Positions 37,144 through 45,915 of a stretch of 64,000 nt of DNA are shown piece by piece. The position numbers and the translations under genes were made by a program. The stretch covers positions 294,993 through 358,992 of the forward strand of contig NZ_WWSY01000001.1 of the NCBI RefSeq assembly GCF_009876115.1, read 5' to 3'. Positions within the stretch are counted from its first letter, which is position 1. Each line of letters starts with the position of its first letter. Under the pieces are notes generated by a model that saw only the letters and a list, made by a program, of their open reading frames with translations, was not told the origin of the DNA and searched no databases. Source of the stretch: Collinsella aerofaciens (GTDB lineage Bacteria > Actinomycetota > Coriobacteriia > Coriobacteriales > Coriobacteriaceae).

Positions 37144-38499
37144 TTAGCAGACGCCCTGGGCGAGCATGGCGTCGGCGACCTTCAGGAAGCCAGCGATGTT
37201 GGCGCCCATGACGAAGTTGCCCTCCTGGCCATACTCCTTGGCGGTGTCGTCCACGTTGTGGAACATGCCGCGCATGAGCTGCTCGAGCTTGCCGTCAACC
37301 TCCTCGAAGGTCCAGGACAGGTGCTCGGCGTTCTGGCTCATCTCCAGGCCGGACACGAGCACGCCGCCGGCGTTGGCAGCCTTACCGGGCATAAAGGCAA
37401 CGCCGTTCTCCTGGAAGTAGGTCGTGGCCTCGATGGTCGTAGGCATGTTCGCGCCCTCGCCGACCACCTTGCAGCCGTTGGCGACGAGCGCCTGGGCGTC
37501 CTCGAGCAGCAGCGTGTTCTCGCGAGCGCAGGGCAGCGCGATGTCGCAGGGCAGCTGCCACACGCCGCGGCCGTCGCCCTCGTGCCACACGGCGTTGGGC
37601 TTCTCGTCAACGTACATAGCGAGCGTAACGCCCTTGTCGTGGCCGGAGCGCTTCTTGTTGTAGACATGCTCGAGCACGGTGTAGTCGATGCCGTCGGGAT
37701 CCTCGACCCAGCCATGGGTGTCGGAGCAGGCGAGCACCTTGCCGCCGAGCTGGGAGACCTTCTGGACGGCGTAGATGGCGACGTTGCCGGAGCCATGAAC
37801 GACGACGTTCTTGCCCTCGAAGGAGTCGCCGCGGCTCTTGAGGTACTCGTCCACAAAGTAGACCAGACCGTAACCGGTGGCCTCGGTACGGGCGAGCGAG
37901 CCGCCAAAGGAGAGGCCCTTGCCGGTAAGGACGCCGGTCCACTCGTTGGTCAGGCGCTTGTACTGACCGAACAGGTAGGCAACCTCGCGACCGCCAACGC
38001 CCAGGTCGCCGGCGGGAACGTCGGTGTTGGGGCCGATGTGGCGATAGAGCTCGGTCATGAAGGACTGGCAGAAGTGCATGATCTCGTTGTTGGACTTGCC
38101 CTTGGGGTCAAAGTCGGAGCCGCCCTTGCCGCCGCCCATGGGAAGGGTGGTCAGGCTGTTCTTGAGGATCTGCTCCAGGCCCAGGAACTTGAGCATACCC
38201 AGGGTGACCGTCGGGTTAAAGCGCAGGCCGCCCTTGTAGGGTCCAATGGCAGAGTTGAACTCGACGCGATAGCCGCGGTTGACCTGAACCTTGCCCTGGT
38301 CGTCGACCCAGGGAACACGGAACATGACGATGCGCTCGGGCTCGACGAGGCGCTCCAGCAGGGCGGTCTCCTCGTACTCGGGGTGGGCGTCGAGCGCCGG
38401 CTGGATGGTGCCGAGGATCTCGGTCGCGGCCTGGATGAACTCAGGCTGCTCGGGATAGCGGGCCTTGAGCTCTTCGAGAACTTTCTGCGTGTAGCTCAT
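37144..38499 (-). CDS. gdhA: NADP-specific glutamate dehydrogenase
   Basis: A 451-residue hexameric-type enzyme making glutamate from 2-oxoglutarate and ammonia. PYKGGLRFNPTVTLGMLKFLG and LPMGGGKGGSDFDPKGKS carry the catalytic Lys residues, PAGDLGVGGREVAYLFG follows, and FEGKNVVVHGSGNVAIYAVQKV is the nucleotide-binding Rossmann motif. Strong ribosome site GGAGGAAGC before ATG 38499. Monocistronic: terminator behind, 257-bp gap in front. Confidence 0.95.
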   Translation of the reverse strand: MSYTQKVLEELKARYPEQPEFIQAATEILGTIQPALDAHPEYEETALLERLVEPERIVMFRVPWVDDQGKVQVNRGYRVEFNSAIGPYKGGLRFNPTVTLGMLKFLGLEQILKNSLTTLPMGGGKGGSDFDPKGKSNNEIMHFCQSFMTELYRHIGPNTDVPAGDLGVGGREVAYLFGQYKRLTNEWTGVLTGKGLSFGGSLARTEATGYGLVYFVDEYLKSRGDSFEGKNVVVHGSGNVAIYAVQKVSQLGGKVLACSDTHGWVEDPDGIDYTVLEHVYNKKRSGHDKGVTLAMYVDEKPNAVWHEGDGRGVWQLPCDIALPCARENTLLLEDAQALVANGCKVVGEGANMPTTIEATTYFQENGVAFMPGKAANAGGVLVSGLEMSQNAEHLSWTFEEVDGKLEQLMRGMFHNVDDTAKEYGQEGNFVMGANIAGFLKVADAMLAQGVC

Positions 38500-38709
38500 G
38501 CTTCCTCCAATGATGGGAAACGAAAAATGTCGGTCGCGGCACCCTATGCGCCGCGAACTTTATCGAGTATGGATAATATCGCACTGTTGCAGCAAAGTTT
38601 CGCATAAGCCGACGAGCAGATGTTTCGTTTTGATTACGATGCAGGTAGAAGCGTTTTTGAGTGTCTGACGCGCAAAACCCGTGTTTCAAACCTGTTTCGT
38701 CCACGTGTT

Positions 38710-38753
38710 CCAAACCACCACATTGGGGACAGGCAACTTTGTGGTGGTTTTGG
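38710..38753. terminator. Hairpin downstream of the DUF3343 gene
   Basis: AACCACCACA (38713-38722) pairs with TGTGGTGGTT (38740-38749), extended by CCAA/TTGG with slippage. It lies 3 bp beyond the DUF3343 stop. The rest of the 38500-38756 gap should hold the gdhA promoter; TATTAT on minus is visible but without a good -35 box. Confidence 0.6.
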
Positions 38754-38756
38754 TGG

Positions 38757-39152
38757 TTAGAGGACGAGCTGGTGGTAGTCGGCGGGGGTTACGCGGCCCT
38801 CGGTAGCGGCACGGAAGGCGGCGAGGGCATCGCCCGAGAACGGCATGGCCCAGCACAGCCCGCAGCCGGCGGTGATGGAGCCGGGCAGCGGCATGATGCG
38901 CCCAGGCACACCGGCGGCAAGACACAGCTGTTCGCATTCCATCACATCGAAGGTGCTGTCGAACGACACGATGATTTTGCGCTCGTGATCGAGGGCGCCA
39001 CCGGACGAGGCCTCGCGGTGCGACTCGCGATACGCAGCCGCCGCTGCCTCTTCCTCGGCCGTATGTCCACAGCCGCCACAGCCGCAGGTGCAAGGCTCGG
39101 ACCCGTCACAAGTGCAAGGTTCTCCCGTATCGGGACAGATATCGTGAGACAT
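38757..39152 (-). CDS. DUF3343 protein with Cys-rich N-terminal extension
   Basis: 131 residues. The C-terminal half matches DUF3343: KIIVSFDSTFDVMECEQLCLAAGVPGRIMPLPGSITAGCGLCWAMP, with the conserved Cys of SAxCGL. DUF3343 proteins cluster with selenium genes and are thought to carry sulfur or selenium (established association). Unusual is residues 1-30 with seven Cys, including two EPCTC copies and CGCGGCGH, followed by an Ala/Glu-rich linker; this could bind a metal or selenium. ATG 39152 follows GGAG. Last of the selC-mobA-DUF3343 group. Confidence 0.78.
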   Translation of the reverse strand: MSHDICPDTGEPCTCDGSEPCTCGCGGCGHTAEEEAAAAAYRESHREASSGGALDHERKIIVSFDSTFDVMECEQLCLAAGVPGRIMPLPGSITAGCGLCWAMPFSGDALAAFRAATEGRVTPADYHQLVL

Positions 39153-39167
39153 GGCAACTCCAATCGT

Positions 39168-39800
39168 CTAGGCGAGCAACTCGGCCGCCGCAAACTCCTC
39201 GGGTGTATTGACGTTTTCGAAGCAGAGCGTGGAGCCTGCGACCTTAACGATCTGCGGCTCATCCATATAACCGGCCTGAACGCGATTAATCAGGCAGCGA
39301 ATGCGCTGACGGTCGCAGGCGAGCAGCTCTTGGGCGACCGGCGCACACGCGTCACGGCGCCAGACGGCACAAAGCGGCTCAATCCCCCGCTCCTCGCGCG
39401 GCACGCACACGTCGAGCGCCTCGGCCTCGACACAGCTGGCAAGGGCACCGATTAGCTTCGAAGAGACAAACGGCATATCACAGGCGACGATAGCAACGAG
39501 AGGCAGCCGGGCCGCAGTCAGCGAACTCGCGATGCCGCGCATGGCGCCCGCCGGCCCCTCAAGGTCCGACACTATTCGCGGCACCAGACCGCCAAACGTG
39601 CGCTCCTCAAGGTAGGCAAGCTCGCTGGGACGCGAAGTCGTCACGACCAACTCGCCGGCAACTGGCGCCAGCCGACCCAGCACGCGTTCGATGAGCGGCT
39701 CGCCGCAAAACGCCATGCGAGCCTTATCACAGCCCATGCGCGAGGACAGCCCACCCGCTTGGACGACACAAGAAAGATCGGCACGTCTTACGGTAGTCAT
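39168..39800 (-). CDS. mobA: MobA-like molybdenum cofactor nucleotidyltransferase
   Basis: A 210-residue protein. CVVQAGGLSSRMGCDKARMAFCGEPLIERVL is the GGxSxRMGxDK nucleotide-binding signature, followed by AIVACDMPFVSSKLIGAL with the metal-binding Asp and NVNTPEEFAAAE at the end. It should attach GMP to molybdopterin, giving the bis-MGD that FdhF requires; a MocA-type CMP transferase role for the molybdenum hydroxylase is the alternative. ATG 39800 follows GGAGGTG. Located between selC and the DUF3343 gene. Confidence 0.82.
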   Translation of the reverse strand: MTTVRRADLSCVVQAGGLSSRMGCDKARMAFCGEPLIERVLGRLAPVAGELVVTTSRPSELAYLEERTFGGLVPRIVSDLEGPAGAMRGIASSLTAARLPLVAIVACDMPFVSSKLIGALASCVEAEALDVCVPREERGIEPLCAVWRRDACAPVAQELLACDRQRIRCLINRVQAGYMDEPQIVKVAGSTLCFENVNTPEEFAAAELLA

Positions 39801-39954
39801 ACGGCAAAACACCTCCATCGGCATGCTCGAAACCCGGTGCACGAAGCTAAATACAGCCACCGAAATAGCAGCGCTACGAAAAGCTCGTGCAAAAACAAAA
39901 CAGCGCCTTTGCGGCACGCAGCAAGACCGCGAGCACAAAAGCGCTGGTAGCGTA

Positions 39955-40051
39955 TGGCGGGAACGTATGTGAATCGAACACATCCAAGACGTTTTGCACG
40001 CCTCGCAACGGTTTTGAGGACCGCGGAGCCCACCGGAGCCCATCCGTTCCC
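39955..40051 (-). tRNA. selC: tRNA-Sec (UCA)
   Basis: Reads GGGAACGGATGGGCTCCGGT at its 5' end, anticodon stem-loop CGGT-CCTCAAA-ACCG with anticodon TCA, long variable arm and T-arm GTGTTCGATTCAC, ending CGTTCCC-G-CCA with encoded CCA. Total 97 nt, with the extended acceptor/T architecture of bacterial tRNA-Sec. Confidence 0.95.
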
Positions 40052-40108
40052 AAGTGCGGCGGTATTTTACCAAACCGAAACGGCTCCATCCCAAAAAGAC
40101 GAACAAGA

Positions 40109-40175
40109 AGTTGCGGTGGAATAGTTCCTGCATTTGCTGCCAAAGCCTCCAAATAGGAACTATTTCACCGCAACT
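40109..40175. repeat. 67-bp palindromic element, copy 3
   Basis: 22-bp arms starting AGTTGCGGTGGAATAGTTCC and ending GAACTATTTCACCGCAACT, 23-bp loop unlike the other copies. Lies 25 bp after the selB stop and 57 bp before selC. Confidence 0.88.
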
Positions 40176-40200
40176 GAGGAGGCGGAAGCGAGTGACCGGC

Positions 40201-42168
40201 CTAGCGCAGGGACCTCAGGCCGCCGGCGTCCTTGTCGAGCACCGTAAAGCGCACGGCATCCAGGTGCTCCAAGATGCTGATGGCACGTTTGCGCGACACG
40301 CCCAGGGCCTCGCGCAGCACGCTCGTGGTGGCAGCGCCACCGGCATCGGCGATGGCGGCGGCAACAAGCTCGCGCGCATGGGCCTCGGCGGCAGCGGACA
40401 GGGCAACGTCGCGCTCGACCTTCACGATCGAGCGGTTGAGCGAAAGCTCGCGCAGGGCACGCGTCATGGTGTCGCGATCGAGCTGCAGTTGCTCGCCCAC
40501 CTCGGGCAACGTCGGTGCATCGAGGCCGGCTTCGTCCAGCAAGGCAACGATACGTTCGCAGGCTTCGCGAACCACGCGTGCCGCCGCGGCGGCCGAATGC
40601 GGATCGAATACCTCGGCGCCCTCGGCGGCGCACACACCACGCGAGCAGCCCTCGGCAATCAGAGCCGCGGCAACGCCATCATCAGCGGCAGGCCACGCAG
40701 CATGGGCAACGGCGCCGGGCGTAAAGCCCGTCTCCTTGGGAGACGCCGCGTGCATGGCTGACAGGGTCGCCGCCAGTGCATCCATCGCGGCGTCCAGCAC
40801 CGCGGCATCCACCAAGTGGTCCGCATCACCCACGGAAAGCTTGCGAACGGAGCCCTGCGCCACCAACCCGCGCAGTGCGGCATCGACCTCGCCGACACCA
40901 AGATCCAAAGCCTCGGCAACATCAACCGCCGTAACCGGCAGCATCTGCAGTGCCAGCCAAGCGCCCACACCGCCCGCGATATCGCCGGACTCAAGCGCCG
41001 CAAACAGTGCGAGCTCGCTGGCAGAAAGCTCGCGCGAGCGACGGCAGCGCGATAGCAGCACGCGCCCGCCGCCGATGAGCATAACGGGCGAATACGACAG
41101 CACCACGGCATGGTCTCCGGCGCGCAGCGGTAGCGGCTCCTCCAATCGCACCTGCACGGTACGGGTCTCACCCACCGCCATGGGGGCCTCGCCCTCCAAA
41201 AGCATGATGCGGCCGACGACTTCGGCCGTGCCGGCCATCACATGCACGCGCGCGCCCGACTCGAGCACGCGCGGCTTGGTGCCCTCGCGGCCCAGGTAGG
41301 TGAACGTCATCATAAAGCGCAACGTCTGGCCAAAGCGGTCCGCCACGCCGAGCATCTCACCGCGATCGAGAGCGGCAACACCATCGCCCACCAAGTTGAG
41401 CGCCACGCGCTGTCCGGGCAGTGCTCGCGGCGTATCGCCATGCACCTGAATCCCACGCACGCGACAGACCGTACGCGACGGCAGGGCGACGAGTTCGTCG
41501 CCCACCGCAACCGGCGCATCGTGCAACGTTCCCGTCACGACAGTACCGACGCCCTTGATCGTAAAGCAGCGGTCAATCGGCAGACGCGGCGCGGCATCGG
41601 TGAGCTCGGCACGGGCACGGCAGGCATCCCAGCAAGCACTTACCTGCTCGTCGAGCACCGCAAGCAGCCCGTCGATCCCCTCGCCCGTCTTAGACGACAC
41701 GGGCACAATCGGCGCGCCCGCAAACACGGTACCCGACAAAAAGTCATCGACATCGAGCTCGGCAAGCTCGGTCATCTCGGCATCGGCCAGGTCACACATC
41801 GTCAGCGCGACCACCATATGCGTGACGCCCAGCAGCTCCAGCACGTGCACGTGCTCGCGCGTCTGCGGCATCACGCCCTCGACGGCAGAGACCACCAGCA
41901 CGGCAACGTCGATGCCCGTGGCGCCCTGCACCATGGCGCGCAAGTAATGCGCGTGGCCCGGCACGTCGACCAGGCCAACGATCTTGCCACTCGGCAGCGC
42001 CAGCTCGCCAAAGCCCAGCTCCACGGTCATACCGCGACGGCGCTCAACCTCCAGACGATCGGGATTCTTGCCAGTCAGTGCCTCGATCAGTGCCGACTTA
42101 CCATGGTCAACGTGACCCGCCGTGCCAACGATAACGGGGCACTCCACCAGCGCCTGAACCTCACTCAT
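40201..42168 (-). CDS. selB: Selenocysteine-specific elongation factor SelB
   Basis: A 655-residue EF-Tu-like GTPase that brings Sec-tRNA to UGA codons marked by SECIS. G1 GTAGHVDHGKSALIEAL, G2/switch RRRGMTVELGFGEL, G3 LVDVPGHAHYLRAM; the G4 position reads TMCDLAD, lacking the Lys/Asn usual for NKxD. Beta-barrel domains follow, and the C-terminal third is winged-helix repeats that bind the SECIS (SVRKLSVGD..., EALGVSRKRAISILEHLDAV). The start overlaps the selA stop (ATGA). Confidence 0.93.
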   Translation of the reverse strand: MSEVQALVECPVIVGTAGHVDHGKSALIEALTGKNPDRLEVERRRGMTVELGFGELALPSGKIVGLVDVPGHAHYLRAMVQGATGIDVAVLVVSAVEGVMPQTREHVHVLELLGVTHMVVALTMCDLADAEMTELAELDVDDFLSGTVFAGAPIVPVSSKTGEGIDGLLAVLDEQVSACWDACRARAELTDAAPRLPIDRCFTIKGVGTVVTGTLHDAPVAVGDELVALPSRTVCRVRGIQVHGDTPRALPGQRVALNLVGDGVAALDRGEMLGVADRFGQTLRFMMTFTYLGREGTKPRVLESGARVHVMAGTAEVVGRIMLLEGEAPMAVGETRTVQVRLEEPLPLRAGDHAVVLSYSPVMLIGGGRVLLSRCRRSRELSASELALFAALESGDIAGGVGAWLALQMLPVTAVDVAEALDLGVGEVDAALRGLVAQGSVRKLSVGDADHLVDAAVLDAAMDALAATLSAMHAASPKETGFTPGAVAHAAWPAADDGVAAALIAEGCSRGVCAAEGAEVFDPHSAAAAARVVREACERIVALLDEAGLDAPTLPEVGEQLQLDRDTMTRALRELSLNRSIVKVERDVALSAAAEAHARELVAAAIADAGGAATTSVLREALGVSRKRAISILEHLDAVRFTVLDKDAGGLRSLR

Positions 42169-43622
42169 CGAGCAATCGCCTTCTCAACGCACGCGACGAG
42201 CGTCGACGCCGCCGTCTCGATATCGCGGTCGCCCACGAGCGTACGGACGTCAAACAAAATGCGATCGTGCGAGGTTCGCGTGACGACCGGCGTGTCGAAG
42301 TCCTGGACAAGCGAGCGCTTGAGCGCATCGACCGTCAGGCGCGCGTCAACAAGACGCACGGCAACGCACATCGTGGGCAGCTCCACGGTAGGCAGCGAGC
42401 CGCCACCGGGGGTCGACGATTCCTCGACAATCTCCAACTCAACGGCACACGGGCAACCAGCCTTATCGAGCCCGGCGACCATACGATCACGCAGCTTACG
42501 GGCACGTCGCTCCAAATGAGCCTGCGGCAGCGTAAGCATGCTGAGCACCGGAATATCGCGATGGGCAACATCGGCGCCATCCATGTAGATGCGCAGCGTG
42601 GCCTCGAGCGCCGACAGAGCCAGTTTGCCCGGACGCAGAGCGCGCATGAGCGGATGTGCGCCGCAGGCCTGGACCAGATCGCGACGGCCCATGATAATGC
42701 CCGCCTGCGCGGCGCCCAGCAGCTTATCACCCGAGCACGACACGATATCGAGCCCCGCCGCCACCGAAGTGGGTGTAGTCTCCTCGCCGCCACGAACCAG
42801 GATGTCGTCAGGCAACAGCGCGCCCGACCCCTGGTCTTCATAGAACAGCAGGCCGTGCTTATGGGCCAGTGCGGCGAGCCCCCTTGAGCTCACTTCCTCG
42901 TGAAAACCTTCGATGCGATAGTTGGAAGGATGGACCTTAAGGATCATCGCCGTATCGGTCGTGATGGCGCGCTCGTAGTCGCCCAAATGCGTGCGGTTGG
43001 TGGCGCCGACCTCGACAAGCTTGGCGCCCGAAGCCGCCATGACATCGGGGATGCGAAAGCTGCCGCCAATCTCGACAAGCTCGCCGCGGCTGACGATAAC
43101 CTCTTTGCCCGCGGCATGGGTGGCAAGCACCAGCAGCACCGCGGCGGCGTTGTTGTTGACCACAAGCGCGTCCTCGGCACCGGTAAGCGAGCGAATCAGC
43201 TGTGCAGCGTGCTCCTTGCGCGACCCGCGCGAGCAGGTGTCCACGCTGTACTCGAGCGTGCTGTAGCCGCGCGCGACCTCGGCCACGGCCTTGGCGGCCG
43301 ACTCCGCGAGCGGGGCGCGGCCCAAGTTGGTATGGATGACCACGCCCGTGGCGTTGACGGCAGGGCGCAAGCTCGGCAGCGCAGAGCGGTGGGCACGCCA
43401 CTCGACGGCCGAGGCCAGCTCGCGCTTAGAACGTGGAGCGGCACCGGCACGAATCGCAGCGCGCTCCTCGTCAAGCTCGGCCGTGACAGCGGCATGCACC
43501 ACCGCGTCGCAGGTCTCCCCCGCCGCCTTCACTACCGGCCACTCGGCAAGCAGCTCGTTGACAGAAGGAATGGCGCGCAGGCGGGCGCGCACCTCATCGG
43601 ACATGTTCTGGCTATCGCTCAT
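42165..43622 (-). CDS. selA: L-seryl-tRNA(Sec) selenium transferase
   Basis: A 485-residue PLP enzyme converting Ser-tRNA-Sec to Sec-tRNA-Sec with selenophosphate. PAVNATGVVIHTNLGRAPL is the conserved N-terminal block, EYSVDTCSRGSRKEHAAQLI and DALVVNNNAAAVLLVL follow, and DIVSCSGDKLLGAAQAGII contains the PLP Lys. ATG 43622 follows AAAGGCCGCAC. Coupled to selB. selD is not in the window. Confidence 0.95.
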   Translation of the reverse strand: MSDSQNMSDEVRARLRAIPSVNELLAEWPVVKAAGETCDAVVHAAVTAELDEERAAIRAGAAPRSKRELASAVEWRAHRSALPSLRPAVNATGVVIHTNLGRAPLAESAAKAVAEVARGYSTLEYSVDTCSRGSRKEHAAQLIRSLTGAEDALVVNNNAAAVLLVLATHAAGKEVIVSRGELVEIGGSFRIPDVMAASGAKLVEVGATNRTHLGDYERAITTDTAMILKVHPSNYRIEGFHEEVSSRGLAALAHKHGLLFYEDQGSGALLPDDILVRGGEETTPTSVAAGLDIVSCSGDKLLGAAQAGIIMGRRDLVQACGAHPLMRALRPGKLALSALEATLRIYMDGADVAHRDIPVLSMLTLPQAHLERRARKLRDRMVAGLDKAGCPCAVELEIVEESSTPGGGSLPTVELPTMCVAVRLVDARLTVDALKRSLVQDFDTPVVTRTSHDRILFDVRTLVGDRDIETAASTLVACVEKAIAR

Positions 43623-43675
43623 GTGCGGCCTTTCAAAAGAAATGTGGATCAGTCACAATACATCAGCTGAGTCAA

Positions 43676-45793
43676 TTACTCGTCATTATCCTCGCGCGCC
43701 GCGATCTTTTCCACGCGAACGGCGTTTTCCTGGGTGAGTGCGGCGCCCGTCAACGGGTCCCAACGCAACGGTGTATGGTCGAGTGGGCCGACGCCCAAGC
43801 CTTGAGCGCCACCGGTATCAGCGCCAAACGAACGTCCGCCGGGGGCGGCCGACGTAAAGATACACGCCGGATGCAGATACGGCGTCGTCTCCACGCGCAC
43901 GCGGTCGCGGCCCATATCGCTCACGAGGTCGACGATCTCGCCGTCGGCGATGCCCATGTGCGCAGCAGCATCGGCATTCATCTGCACGGCATCCAGATCC
44001 GAGCCCGCCTCGGCAGCACCTTGGGCCGCAAGCCTGCGCGAGGTGTGCGACTCAAAGGGGCGGTTGCCGCTAATGAGGCGAAACATCCCCGGGCCAGGCT
44101 CCACCATGGGAGCGATCCAGTTGGGTACTCGACCCAGGCCGGCTCGTTCCCATACGTCGCTTGCCAGCGCAATTTTGCCGCCATCCAGGGGAATCGCTGG
44201 CTCGCCCGTACGCGACGGCAACGCAACGCCCGTGTCGGCCCAGCCGCGCTCCTTGAGCTCGTCCTGATTGATCCCAAACGGCGCCACCTGGGCAGCCGCC
44301 AGATCGTCAGGCGTGAACTGGAAGTACTCGCCCGCGCCACACGCCTGTGCCAGACCGGCAAAAATCTCCCGACCGGGACGTGTGTCGTCATGCTGCACAG
44401 GCAGCACGGCGTTGCGGTAGAACACGCGCGCATCGTTGGCGCCCACGACCGTGCCCACACCGCGGTCGGCCTCCAGATACGTCACGTCGGGCAGCACGAA
44501 GTCAGAAGCGCGCGCTGTCTCGGACCAGCGAATATCAATCGTCACGAGCAGGTCGAGCTGCTGCAAAATACTCAACCAAGCCTGCGCATTGCCATAGCCC
44601 GCACCGGGATTGCTGGCGTAAACGATCAGCCCGCGCAGGTCCCCGGTAAGAATCGACTGACCGATGGTCGTGCACAGACCGCGCACCGGATCGACCAGTG
44701 GATAGCGCTCGGACCCCAACTTGGGCCCGCGAGGCACCGGAGGCGTCGCAAAGCGCGCGGGATCGAGGTCGCCCAGCACAAGCGGCGTGGGTGGATTGAG
44801 TGCGCCGCCCACATGTCCAATACAGCCCAGCAGCACATCGACCATGCAGATAGCTCGCGCCGTCTGGGTACTGTTGGCATATGCGATGCCGATGCCACCA
44901 TGAAAGCCCGCATCCACCACGGCGGCAGGCGCGGCGGCAGCCAGATCGCGCGCCGTGGCGACAATCTCTGCGGCCGGCACGTCGCACATCGACTCCGCCC
45001 ACTCGGGCGTCCAAACAGCAGCCGCCTGCGCCAGCTCGTCAAAGCCCGTGGTATGGCGGGTCACGAACTCGTGGTCATACAGATCCTCGGCAATCAAGAC
45101 ATGGGCAATACCCAACAGCAGCGCCAAGTCGCAGCCCGGGCGCACGCGCAGCCAGCGGTCGGCAAGCGCAGCCGAGCCACTGCGCCGGGGGTCGACCACG
45201 ATAATCTTCGCCCCACGTCGACGGGCATCGTTGAGCGTATCAACGGCCCCCATCGTCGACGAATCGACAATGGAACGCCCCAGGTACATGATGCAACCGG
45301 TATGCGCAAGGTCGGAGGCGGGGCTGTAGCCCAGGCTATGCTCCCAACCGGTGAGACGGCTTACCTCGCAGGCACCGTCGGCACCATACACGTTGGGCGA
45401 GCCCAGCGCATGCATAAAGCGATATGCCCAGTAGCGGTCGAACGAGGGCACGCCGAGCGTCATGCCCAGCGCGCGCGGACCACACTCGTCAATAATCCCC
45501 CCAAGGCGCGCCGCAATCTGCGCGAACGCCTCGTCCCACGAAATCGCATCGAACCCCGAGCCATCAGCTCGTCGGCGCATGGGGTGCACGATGCGGTCGC
45601 GCTCGTCAAACGGCATTGCTAGGCGATGTCGTCCGCGGGCGCACAGGGCACGCGCAGCGCACGGGTGCCCCGGCACCGGCAGCTCGGCCACCACGTGACC
45701 GTCCTCAACGCGTGCCGCAAAGGCGCAATCGGCATAGCATCCCCCGCATGTCGTCACCACGGAGCGACCGTCACGCTTCACAGCAGATGCCAT
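43676..45793 (-). CDS. Orphan molybdopterin oxidoreductase (DMSO reductase family)
   Basis: A 705-residue catalytic subunit. N-terminal [4Fe-4S] motif CGGCYADCAF...PCAARALCARG (CxxCxxxC, then C), followed by bis-MGD binding regions (AISWDEAFAQIAARLG, GCIMYLGRSIVDSSTMGAVD, KIIVVDPRRSGSA, VYASNPGAGYGN) and the C-terminal barrel (RLISGNRPFESHTSRRL). The Mo-ligand region reads YGADGACEVSR, so Cys is likely rather than Sec. No Fe-S or membrane partner subunit is adjacent, and no Tat signal is seen, so a soluble enzyme. ATG 45793 follows AAAGGGG. Substrate not predictable; formate or thiosulfate-type compounds are options. Confidence 0.82.
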   Translation of the reverse strand: MASAVKRDGRSVVTTCGGCYADCAFAARVEDGHVVAELPVPGHPCAARALCARGRHRLAMPFDERDRIVHPMRRRADGSGFDAISWDEAFAQIAARLGGIIDECGPRALGMTLGVPSFDRYWAYRFMHALGSPNVYGADGACEVSRLTGWEHSLGYSPASDLAHTGCIMYLGRSIVDSSTMGAVDTLNDARRRGAKIIVVDPRRSGSAALADRWLRVRPGCDLALLLGIAHVLIAEDLYDHEFVTRHTTGFDELAQAAAVWTPEWAESMCDVPAAEIVATARDLAAAAPAAVVDAGFHGGIGIAYANSTQTARAICMVDVLLGCIGHVGGALNPPTPLVLGDLDPARFATPPVPRGPKLGSERYPLVDPVRGLCTTIGQSILTGDLRGLIVYASNPGAGYGNAQAWLSILQQLDLLVTIDIRWSETARASDFVLPDVTYLEADRGVGTVVGANDARVFYRNAVLPVQHDDTRPGREIFAGLAQACGAGEYFQFTPDDLAAAQVAPFGINQDELKERGWADTGVALPSRTGEPAIPLDGGKIALASDVWERAGLGRVPNWIAPMVEPGPGMFRLISGNRPFESHTSRRLAAQGAAEAGSDLDAVQMNADAAAHMGIADGEIVDLVSDMGRDRVRVETTPYLHPACIFTSAAPGGRSFGADTGGAQGLGVGPLDHTPLRWDPLTGAALTQENAVRVEKIAAREDNDE

Positions 45794-45855
45794 CTCGATT
45801 ACCCCTTTCATCAGCCAAACATAACGGGCCAAAAGCCAGGCAACGAGCCCCAGAC

Positions 45856-45894
45856 CCAAAAAGCCTCCCGCACGGCAACGCCCCGCGGGAGGCC
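45856..45894 (-). terminator. Terminator of the formate hydrogenlyase operon
   Basis: GCCTCCCGC (45863-45871) and GCGGGAGGC (45885-45893) pair perfectly, followed on minus by TTTTT. It lies 22 bp after the focA stop. Confidence 0.9.
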
Positions 45895-45915
45895 CAACGT
45901 CAAACAGACGGTACC

